Assembly: GCA_963763085.1 (NCBI GenBank)
Contig: CAVXNB010000001.1
Coordinates: 434,001-498,000, forward strand
Source of the DNA: CAVXNB01 sp963763085
GTDB taxonomy: Bacteria > Actinomycetota > Acidimicrobiia > Acidimicrobiales > Bog-793
Direction: 5' to 3'
Length of the DNA: 64,000 nucleotides
Position 1 is the first letter of the stretch. Every line of letters starts with the position of its first letter. The notes below the pieces were generated by a model that was not told the origin of the DNA, did not search any database, and worked only from the letters and a program-made list of their open reading frames with translations. Made by a program: the position numbers and the translations under genes. Shown here piece by piece: positions 47,289 to 54,632 of this stretch.

Positions 47289-48553
47289 GGCGACCTCGTA
47301 ATTTCCCGAACACGTGTCGCAAGTTCGCCACGCTCCACCTTTTCCTGCCGATGGGCGTCGGCTCCACGGAGCACGCGGACGGTCACGACGCCGGCGGCGA
47401 GATCGTCCTTGCCCACGATGCAGGCGACCCGTGCCCCCGATCGGTCCGCTGCCTTCAGCTGCGCCTTCATGGACCGGCTGTCGAACGCCCGGTCGACGGC
47501 AAGCCCCGCGGCCCTCAGCTCATGGCTGAGCTCGAGCGCGACACCCTCGTCGCTCGCGTCGACCACGAATGCGTCGAGCCCACGGCTCTGCTCCAGGTCG
47601 GCGGCCGACAAGACGCCGTCGGCGTCACACGCGAGCAGGATCCTCTCGATCCCGGCCCCGAAACCGACCCCCGACACGTCAGGACCCCCCAGCGCGGCAA
47701 CCAGGCCCCCGTAGCGGCCGCCCCCGCCGACGCCGTCGAGCACGTCCGAGCCGAACTCGAAGGTCGTGCGCGTGTAGTAGTCGAGACCGCGAACAAGGAA
47801 GTCGTCCTCCTCGTAGAGGATCCCGAGCCGATTCAGCCCGTCGAGCACGGTGGCGAAGTGGGCACGGCAGTCGTCGCACCAGAAGTCGCGCAGCCGCGGC
47901 GCTCCCTCGATCACGCTGCGGCACTCGGGCCGCTTGCAGTCGAGGATCCTGAGGGGGTTCAAGGACCACTGGGCGCGGTGCTCGGAACATAGCTCGTCCT
48001 CGTGTAGCGCAAGATACGCGGCCAGGCTCTCGCGATAACCCGGAGCGCACTTCTCGTCGCCGAGCGAGTTGACGCGAAGTCGGAGCGAAGTCAGGCCGAG
48101 GTCGGCGTACAGTCCGGCCAGCAACGAGATCACCTCCACGTCGGCCATCGGGTCGTCGGTGCCGAGGATCTCGACGCCCAGCTGGTGGTGCTGTCGGAAG
48201 CGTCCCGCTTGAGGCCGTTCGTAGCGGAACATCGCAGCCACGTACCAGGCCTTGAAAGGCGACACCGGGTGGTGCTGCACGAAGGCGCGAACCACCGAGG
48301 CCGTGCCCTCGGGACGGAGCGCTATCCGCCGGCCCCCGCGGTCGGTGAACTCGTACATCTCCTTCGTGACGACGTCGGAGGAGTCGCCCGAGCTCCGCCG
48401 GAATACCTCGGCGTCCTCGAAGCCCGGGCTGACCACGAGGCCGAAGCCGAAACGCTCCGCCAAGATGGCGAAACGCCCGACGAGCTCGGTCCAGCGCGCG
48501 CTCTCGGGAGGAAGGATGTCCTGGGTCCCCTTCGGGGACTGGAAGCTGGGAAT
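47285..48553 (-). CDS. hisS: Histidyl-tRNA synthetase, start codon unclear
   Basis: About 422 residues from an ATT at 48553. Class II motif 1 begins with SPKGTQDILPPESARW (about residue 5), then FTDRGGRRIALRPEGTASVVRA, FRYERPQAGRFRQHHQLGVE (motif 2), the histidine-A motif RGLDYYTRTTFEF and GGGGRYGGL. No ATG, GTG or TTG lies in frame before the KGTQD motif; the next, TTG at 48463, would cut off the first 30 residues. So an ATT start or an error in the sequence is needed. The relA stop lies 14 bp upstream, and no ribosome site is seen. Confidence 0.9.
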   Translation of the reverse strand: MPSFQSPKGTQDILPPESARWTELVGRFAILAERFGFGLVVSPGFEDAEVFRRSSGDSSDVVTKEMYEFTDRGGRRIALRPEGTASVVRAFVQHHPVSPFKAWYVAAMFRYERPQAGRFRQHHQLGVEILGTDDPMADVEVISLLAGLYADLGLTSLRLRVNSLGDEKCAPGYRESLAAYLALHEDELCSEHRAQWSLNPLRILDCKRPECRSVIEGAPRLRDFWCDDCRAHFATVLDGLNRLGILYEEDDFLVRGLDYYTRTTFEFGSDVLDGVGGGGRYGGLVAALGGPDVSGVGFGAGIERILLACDADGVLSAADLEQSRGLDAFVVDASDEGVALELSHELRAAGLAVDRAFDSRSMKAQLKAADRSGARVACIVGKDDLAAGVVTVRVLRGADAHRQEKVERGELATRVREITRSP

Positions 48554-48567
48554 GGCGGTACCAGGCC

Positions 48568-50872
48568 TTAGGAGGCGGGCACGGCAGCACCCTGCCCTGG
48601 AAGGAGGCGATAGGCGTCGTACACGCTGTCGAGCTGCTTCAGCGCCTCGAGCACCGAGTCCAGATGGGCCGGATCCGCCAGCTCGAACTCGAAACGCATT
48701 CGGCTCACCCGATCAGGCGTCGTGTGCGTCGACGACGAGATGATGCTCACGTGGTGCTCGGAGAGCACTTTGGCGACGTCGGCCAGCAACCGGTTGCGGT
48801 CCAGGGCTTTGACCTCGATGGCGGCGACGAAGACCCCACTGCGGTCCTCGTCCCACTCCACTTCGATCAGCCGCTCCTTGTCGTCGGCGGCGAGTGCGAG
48901 GGCGTTGGCGCAGTCCTCGCGGTGGACCGACACCCCCCGTCCCCGTGTGACGAACCCGATCACGCGGTCGCCCGGCACCGGCGTGCAGCATCGGGACAGG
49001 CGGACCATGACGTCGTCGAGACCCTCGACGTAGATGCCGCCAGAGGCGCGGCGATGGCTTGGCCGCCTCGGCTGGAGCGCGGTCAGCGGGAGCTGCTCCT
49101 CGCCCTCCCCGCCCCGCAGCTCACGCTCGAGGCGCTGCACGAGGGCCTGGCCGGAGATGTGACCCTCGCCGAGGGCGGCATGCAACGAATCGAGGTCGGC
49201 GTAGCCCATCGAGCTCGCGACGGCCTGCAACGCCGGCGAGCTCTGGAGCTTCTGGATCGGGAGCCCGGCTCGCCGGAGTGACCGCACGAGCTCCTCCCGC
49301 CCGGTCTCGATGGCGTCCTCGCGCCGCTCGCGGGAGAACCATTGCCGGATCTTGTTGCGGGCGCGCGGTGAGGTCACGAGTTGCAGCCAGTCGCGCGAAG
49401 GGCCGGCGGAGGCCATCTTGGAGGTGACGATTTCGACGGTGTCGCCGGAGTGCAGCTTTGAGTCGAGAGGCAGCAACCGCCCGTTGACCCTGGCTCCGAC
49501 GCACCGGTGCCCGACCTCGGTGTGGATCGCGTAGGCGAAGTCGACCGGCGTCGCGCCGGCCGGCAGGGTCATGATCTGGCCCTTCGGGGTGAAGACGTAG
49601 ACCTCGTCCTGCTCGAGGTCGATCTTGAGCGTCTCCAGGAACTCGACGGGATCCGGCGTCTCCCGTTCCCAGTCGACGATCCGCTGCAGCCACTCGATCT
49701 CATCGGTGGACTGCGCCCCGCGCTGGGCGCCGGGCTTCGTCGAGCTTCCCTCCTTGTAGCCCCAGTGGGCTGCGATGCCGTGCTCGGCGCGGCGGTGCAT
49801 CTCTTGGGTCCGGATCTGGATCTCCAGCGGCTTCACCCGCGGCCCTACCACCGTCGTGTGCAGCGACTGGTAGAGGTTGAACTTCGGGGAGTTGATGTAG
49901 TCCTTGAAGCGACCCTGCACCGGCGGCCACAAGGCGTGCACCGCCCCGAGGGCGGCCCAGCAATCCTTCTCGGCGGTCGACGATGACTCGGATCGCGACG
50001 AGATCGTGGATCTCGTCGAACTCCTTGCCCCGCACGACCATCTTCTCGTAGATGCTCCAGAGGTTCTTCGGGCGCCCGGTGACCTCGGCTTCGATCCCGG
50101 CCTCGGCGAGGCGCGAGCGAACGACCGCGAGGACCTCGGCAAGCTCCACTTCGCGCCGCGGAGCCCGGGTGGCCACCATCTGGGCGATCTCGGCGAACCG
50201 CTTCGGGTGGAGCGTCTCGAAGGCAAGGTCCTCCAGCTGCCACTTCACTTCCTGGATCCCGAGGCGGTGCGCGAGCGGCGCGTAGATGTCCCGCGTCTCC
50301 TCGGCGGTCCGCCGCTGCTTCCACTCCGGCATCACCGACAGGGTCCGCATGTTGTGGAGCCGGTCCGCGAGCTTGATGACGAGCACGCGCCAGTCGCGGG
50401 CCATCGCGACGAGCATCTTGCGCATCGTCGCCGCCTGCTGCGCCTCCTTCGAATCGAAACGAAGCCGGTCCAACTTCGTAACCCCGTCCACGATCGCCGC
50501 CACCGCCGGGCCGAACTCCGCCTCGATCTGCGCAAGGCTCGCCCCGGTGTCCTCGACGGCGTCGTGCAGCAACGCCGCCGCGGCGCTCACCGTGTCGAGG
50601 CCGAGATCGGCGATGATGGTGGCGACCGCCACCGGATGGGTGATGTACGGCTCACCCGAGATCCGGTGCTGGCCCTCGTGCGCCTTCGTCGCGAACGCGT
50701 GTGCACGTCGGACGAGGTCCAGATCCTCGCCCACGCGACGCACCGAGAGCGTCGAAAGGATGCCTTCCACCTCGGACGTCGGCGGTGGGATCAGAGCCCG
50801 GGCAGGGTTCTCGGGGAGCGACTCGACCAGCTCCGCGGCAGAGCCCTCGTGGAAGGGATCGGCCACCGACAT
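48568..50872 (-). CDS. rel: Bifunctional (p)ppGpp synthase/hydrolase, frameshifted
   Basis: About 767 residues if one extra base near 49970-49980 is removed. The HD hydrolase domain keeps the HDAVEDT metal site. The synthetase domain follows across the break (KEFDEIHDLVAIRVIVD, then KDCWAALGAVHALWPPVQGRFKDYI and YQSLHTTV). A TGS domain (VYVFTPKGQIMTLPAGATPVDFAYAIHT), a conserved-cysteine region (RLSRCCTPVPGD) and a C-terminal ACT domain complete the RelA/SpoT architecture. An intact HD site suggests both synthesis and breakdown of the alarmone. ATG with TAGATT 6 nt upstream; first gene of the rel-hisS-aspS-rarA-alaS-ruvX-aroE operon. Confidence 0.92.
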
Positions 50873-50878
50873 AAGTCA

Positions 50879-50884
50879 AATCTA
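50879..50884 (-). promoter_or_regulatory. -10-like TAGATT of the rel operon (leaderless)
   Basis: TAGATT on the minus strand ends 6 nt before the rel ATG. It is the only promoter-like element seen before this seven-gene operon. Confidence 0.55.
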
Positions 50885-51005
50885 TCCGGTGAGTGGCCGC
50901 CGGCCTGCGAACCCGCGGCCGCCTTGCGCCCAGGCGCCGGTACGATGCCACAAGACGCGTCGTGACGACCCGATTCGTGAGACAGGCCCTGAGGAGCGCC
51001 GCACC

Positions 51006-51635
51006 GTGACGACCACCCCAGCTGATCCCCGAGCGCTCCGGGCCCCTTACGGGAAGTCCCCGTCGATCAGGCCGGCGCTGGTGGTCCTCGCATGCGCGGC
51101 TGCCGTAACGCTCGGCGGCGTCGCCGTTGCGCTCGTGGGCAGCGGCCAGACGACGGCGCCGACAGTCTCCGGCCTCGGCGTGCCGGTGGCGGGAGTGAAT
51201 CTCACCGCGATCGGCGCTGCGCCCGTGCTCCGTCGGATCGCGACCGACGGCTCGCCTCCGAAGGACGTGGTCGATGCCCTCGTCGTGCCGAACGGCGCCC
51301 GGATCGTCGGCACGAGCACCCCGGACGCCGGCGTCGACCTCTACGACAGGAGCATCTCCTTCCAGCTGAGCACCTCGTCCTCCGAGCTGCTCAGGTTCTA
51401 CGACGTGGAGTTGAAGCGAGCCCACTGGTCGCAGGTCGCGGAGTATCCGGGCTCAGGCGCGTCGAAGGAGATCCTCGCCCACCGAAGCGGGTCCGACGGC
51501 TACGAGTGGGAGGTCGGCGTGGTCGTGACCCCAGTCAATCCCTCGATCTCACCGGCGTTGGCCGGCGATGGCCAGACCTCACCCACCATGGGCCTCACCC
51601 TTCGTCTCTTCCAGCTTCCCGACGACGGCTCCTGA
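51006..51635 (+). CDS. Single-pass membrane-anchored protein of unknown function
   Basis: 209 residues. A cytoplasmic start of about 23 residues precedes one hydrophobic helix (PALVVLACAAAVTLGGVAVALVG, about 24-46). The rest is extracytoplasmic and mostly beta-like, with no cysteine and no recognised motif. A signal anchor seems more likely than a cleaved peptide. AGGAG lies 9 nt before the GTG, and TACGAT at 50941-50946 could be a -10, so this gene has a leader unlike its neighbours. Its last 136 bp overlap the convergent GT87-like gene. I do not recognise the family. Confidence 0.75.
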   Translation: MTTTPADPRALRAPYGKSPSIRPALVVLACAAAVTLGGVAVALVGSGQTTAPTVSGLGVPVAGVNLTAIGAAPVLRRIATDGSPPKDVVDALVVPNGARIVGTSTPDAGVDLYDRSISFQLSTSSSELLRFYDVELKRAHWSQVAEYPGSGASKEILAHRSGSDGYEWEVGVVVTPVNPSISPALAGDGQTSPTMGLTLRLFQLPDDGS

Positions 51636-53017
51636 CTCGACTGGCCGGGCTCGGGCACCGCGGAGGCGCGCGGTGACAGGAGGACGGACCAGGTGAGCAG
51701 GTTGAGCGGGTAGATCAGATAGCCGAAACGTGTCGCGGGCGCCAGCAAGGTCGCAAGCAGCATGGCGTAGCCGCTGAAGCCGGCCGCGCTCTGCGGGGTC
51801 GAGGGTCGCCATCTCCAGAGCCCGTAGAGCACGGCGACGACCCCGATGAGGCCAAGCACGCCGATGAGCTCCGTCTTCGCCGCCGGGAAGAGCTTCACGA
51901 GCTCCTGTCCGATGAGCGGGCTCGCCGCGGGGGACTTGACCTTCGTGAGACCGAGCGGGAACCGGATCGCATTCAGGACGAACGCGCGCGGGTTCTGGCC
52001 GATGCCGATCCCCAGCACCGGGACCACGACGGCCAGGACGGCGAGCGAGTACCGCAGAATCGCCCGTCGCCCGAGCCGGTCCCATTCGCCGAGCGCCAGC
52101 AGGATCAAGAGGGGCCAGGCGGTGAACTTGAGCGTTCCGGCGCAGCCCATCGCCAGGCCGGACCACACGGGTCTTCGCCGGCTCGCGAACGCAAGCGCGA
52201 GGAACATGAGGGCCAGCACCGGCAGATCGTCGCCACCGGTCACCATCGGTAGCGCCCCGCTCGGCAGAACGACCACGACCTGGAAGATGCGCCACTTCCG
52301 GCGCGTGGAGGTGTCTGCGACCAACAACCCGCCGGCGAGGACGATCAAGGTGAAACCGCTCAGCGCGATCCTGGCGTCCTTCAGCTCCGGCGGCCCGGAG
52401 GTGGCGTTGACGAGCCCGAAGGGGATCATGCCGGGCAGGTACGGGAAGAACGAGTTCGCGCCCTGATTCTGCAGCGCGCCGCCGGCGTTCTTCGGATCGG
52501 ACGGGTAGCAGTTCTTGTGGTGTGCCACGCGGTCACCGCAGGCTTCGATCGTGGTCACCTCGTTCTGTGCGCCGACCTTGGCCTCCGCCCTCAGGATCAC
52601 CTCGACCGTGAGCGGGACCAGGACAACGGTGAGGAGCAGGCCGAGCACGACACCCTGGCGGAGACGGTCACGGCCTCGGCGCGACCCATCCCTTGCGCCG
52701 GCGGTGGTCGCACTGGTGCCGTTTTCGCCGGTGCCGTTTTCGCCGGTGCCGATTGCGCCCGTGGCATTTGCGCCCGTGGCATTTGCGCCTGCGATCCGGG
52801 CACGCCGGCGGGCCACCGCGGCACAGATGGCCGCGGCCAGCAGGTAAGGACCGAGCGACATCGCCGCCCATTGGCGGTAGTCGCGACTCTCGGCCAAAAA
52901 GAGCGTCCCGAGCGCGAATGCCGCCGCGAGGACGTAGAGCAGGGCGTCCTGATCGAGCGTCGACAGAGCGACCAGACGATCCCGCCAACCAAGCCCCACC
53001 CGCCAAACCGCGGCCAT
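51500..53017 (-). CDS. GT87/DUF2029-like integral membrane mannosyltransferase-like protein
   Basis: 505 residues with about ten membrane helices. It resembles GT-C enzymes of the GT87 (DUF2029) type that transfer sugars from polyprenyl-phosphate donors; VTGGDDLPVLALMFLALA and GLAMGCAGTLKFTAWPLLILLAL suggest this, but no definite motif is complete. An unusual soluble loop (about 75-115) holds pentapeptide repeats (GTGEN, GANAT). The last 45 residues overlap the convergent gene at 51006. ATG start with TACGCT 6 nt upstream, so leaderless. A lipid-linked sugar could come from the glycosyltransferase at 28362. Confidence 0.78.
   Translation of the reverse strand: MAAVWRVGLGWRDRLVALSTLDQDALLYVLAAAFALGTLFLAESRDYRQWAAMSLGPYLLAAAICAAVARRRARIAGANATGANATGAIGTGENGTGENGTSATTAGARDGSRRGRDRLRQGVVLGLLLTVVLVPLTVEVILRAEAKVGAQNEVTTIEACGDRVAHHKNCYPSDPKNAGGALQNQGANSFFPYLPGMIPFGLVNATSGPPELKDARIALSGFTLIVLAGGLLVADTSTRRKWRIFQVVVVLPSGALPMVTGGDDLPVLALMFLALAFASRRRPVWSGLAMGCAGTLKFTAWPLLILLALGEWDRLGRRAILRYSLAVLAVVVPVLGIGIGQNPRAFVLNAIRFPLGLTKVKSPAASPLIGQELVKLFPAAKTELIGVLGLIGVVAVLYGLWRWRPSTPQSAAGFSGYAMLLATLLAPATRFGYLIYPLNLLTWSVLLSPRASAVPEPGQSSQEPSSGSWKRRRVRPMVGEVWPSPANAGEIEGLTGVTTTPTSHS
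52716..52790. repeat. Five 15-bp tandem repeats in the GT87-like gene
   Basis: Two copies of GTGCCGTTTTCGCCG, one GTGCCGATTGCGCCC and two GTGGCATTTGCGCC(C/T) follow without gaps. On the coding strand they specify GANAT and GTGEN-type pentapeptides in a loop between membrane helices. Confidence 0.88.
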
Positions 53018-53023
53018 TACCAG

Positions 53024-53029
53024 AGCGTA
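53024..53029 (-). promoter_or_regulatory. -10-like TACGCT of the GT87-like gene (leaderless)
   Basis: TACGCT on the minus strand ends 6 nt before the ATG at 53017, with no ribosome site in the gap. It is placed just after the peroxiredoxin terminator. Confidence 0.55.
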
Positions 53030-53061
53030 TCCGGCCGGTGCGCGTCGGCTGCGGACGCGAC

Positions 53062-53091
53062 AAGGCCGCCCGCGCGAACGCGGACGGCCTT
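53062..53091 (-). terminator. Peroxiredoxin terminator hairpin with UUCG loop
   Basis: AAGGCCGTCCGCG and CGCGGGCGGCCTT pair with one mismatch over 13 bp, with a TTCG loop (minus strand), starting about 18 nt after the peroxiredoxin stop. UUCG loops are very stable. The tail reads CTTG, a weak T-run. It separates the peroxiredoxin gene from the GT87-like gene downstream. Confidence 0.65.
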
Positions 53092-53109
53092 GAACGCCGC
53101 TGCTGAAGC

Positions 53110-53745
53110 TCAGCGGTTGGGCTGCGGCGTGTAGCGCAGGTACGGCTTGACGGCCTTGAAGCCCTTGGGGAACTTCTCCTTCGCGTCCTCGTCGCTGACG
53201 GCCGGGACGATGATCACGTCCTCTCCGTCATGCCAGTTGACCGGAGTCGCGACCGAGTACTTCGCGGTGAGCTGCAAGGAGTCGAGCACGCGGAGGATCT
53301 CCTCGAAGTTCCGGCCGGTGCTCGCGGGGTAGGTGATCGTAAGCTTCAGCTTCTTGTCCGGGCCGACGATGAAGACCGAGCGCACGGTCATGGTGTCGTT
53401 GGCGTTCGGGTGGATCATCCCGTAGAGGTCCGCCACCTTGCGGTCGGAGTCGGCGATGAGCGGGAAATTCAGCGAGTGGCCGGTGGCGTCGGCGATGTCG
53501 CCCACCCAGCGCTCGTGTGAATCGAGTGGGTCGACCGACAAACCGATGACTTTTGCGTTCCGCTTCTCGAAGTCGCCCTTCAGACGGGAGACCTCTCCGA
53601 GCTCGGTCGTGCATACCGGTGTGAAGTCCTTCGGATGGGAAAAGAGGATGCCCCACCCGTCGCCCAACCAGTCGTAGAAGTTGATCGTTCCTTCGGTGGT
53701 CTCGGCCGTGAAGTCGGGGGCGACGTCGCCCAGCTGAAGTGCCAT
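53110..53745 (-). CDS. 1-Cys (Prx6-type) peroxiredoxin
   Basis: 211 residues. It reduces hydrogen peroxide or alkyl hydroperoxides. The peroxidatic Cys45 is in DFTPVCTTE, and SHPKDF precedes it. The long C-terminal arm (KYSVATPVNWHDGEDVIIVP) is characteristic of the Prx6 group. No second conserved cysteine is seen, so mycothiol or another thiol may recycle it, consistent with mshD nearby. AGGAGA lies 7 nt before the ATG; TAATGT at 53817-53822 (minus strand) may be the -10, which would give a 70-nt leader. Confidence 0.93.
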   Translation of the reverse strand: MALQLGDVAPDFTAETTEGTINFYDWLGDGWGILFSHPKDFTPVCTTELGEVSRLKGDFEKRNAKVIGLSVDPLDSHERWVGDIADATGHSLNFPLIADSDRKVADLYGMIHPNANDTMTVRSVFIVGPDKKLKLTITYPASTGRNFEEILRVLDSLQLTAKYSVATPVNWHDGEDVIIVPAVSDEDAKEKFPKGFKAVKPYLRYTPQPNR

Positions 53746-53844
53746 CTCGTATCTCCTGTTCGGTTGTTTCCGGTCCGCGCCGGCGGCTTTGCAGGTACCG
53801 GCGGCGTTTGGCGATGACATTAGTAGGCATTCCTCGACGACGTG

Positions 53845-54507
53845 TCAGTCAGTCGGCTCCGAAGGAGCCGGATCTGGCGGCTCTGCTGGGTCCACCGGGG
53901 TCGTCTTGCGGCGCTCCCGGACCTTCCGCCAGACAACGAAGCCGACGATCACGAGCGCGATGAAAACGATGATTCCCGTCGAGGCCTTGCCGGCGACCGA
54001 GATCACGCGCTCGTACGACTTGCCCGCGAAGTAGCCGGCGAGGGTGAATCCGATGCCCCACAAAAGGCCGCCGAGCGCATTCCAGAACAGGAAGGTCCGG
54101 TACCTCAAGCCGGACATGCCGGCGACACCTGGGATGAGGGCGCGGAGCAAGGCGGTGAACCTCCCGATGAAGACAGCCGGGCCGCCTCGTCGTTGCAGGA
54201 ACGCCTGACTCTCCGCGGCTCCCCGTCGCGCCCTCGCCGGAAGCCGCCGCACCAGCGCCGGGCCGAAATGGCGCCCGACCTCATAGCCGACCGAGTCCCC
54301 CGCCACCGCGCAGATGACGACTATCGCCATCATCGGGAGGAGCCCGACGTGCTGGAAGGAGGCCAGCACGCCTCCCAGGACTACCGCGGTCTCACCCGGG
54401 AGCACGAAACCGAGAAAGAAACTCGCCTCCCCGAAACACAAAGCCCCCACGACCACGTACGCCGTCAACCCGTGGAGACCGAGGGCTCCGTGCAGCAACG
54501 AGCTCAT
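53845..54507 (-). CDS. DedA-family membrane protein
   Basis: 220 residues with about five membrane segments. Conserved DedA/VTT features are present: FLPGETAVVLGGVLA-like GFVLPGE, GDSVGYEVGRHFG, and FIGRFTALLRALIPGVAGMSGL with the key basic residues near 110-130, plus NALGGLLWGIGFTLAGYFAG. DedA proteins are linked to flipping of undecaprenyl phosphate and membrane homeostasis. The cytoplasmic tail is basic then Pro/Glu-rich. GGAG lies 8 nt before the ATG. Confidence 0.9.
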   Translation of the reverse strand: MSSLLHGALGLHGLTAYVVVGALCFGEASFFLGFVLPGETAVVLGGVLASFQHVGLLPMMAIVVICAVAGDSVGYEVGRHFGPALVRRLPARARRGAAESQAFLQRRGGPAVFIGRFTALLRALIPGVAGMSGLRYRTFLFWNALGGLLWGIGFTLAGYFAGKSYERVISVAGKASTGIIVFIALVIVGFVVWRKVRERRKTTPVDPAEPPDPAPSEPTD

Positions 54508-54618
54508 GACCGGCTCCGGCTGCGCACGGCCGAAGTGTAGGTGGCGGGCGGTCCGGCGAAGGTCAGTCCCTGCGGGTCGGCCGCGCGGAGGTTCCCGCCC
54601 TCTCCGACGGTGGCACGG

Positions 54619-54624
54619 TAGCGT
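54619..54624 (+). promoter_or_regulatory. -10-like TAGCGT of the yfhO-like gene
   Basis: TAGCGT ends 8 nt before the ATG at 54633, without a ribosome site. The 125 bp between dedA and this gene also hold TACACT on the minus strand near 54531-54538, a candidate for dedA. Confidence 0.5.
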
Positions 54625-54632
54625 TCCGGCCG

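Noticed and set aside
52716..52790. CRISPR or variable number repeat outside genes
   Set aside because: The 15-bp units have no spacers and lie within an open coding frame.
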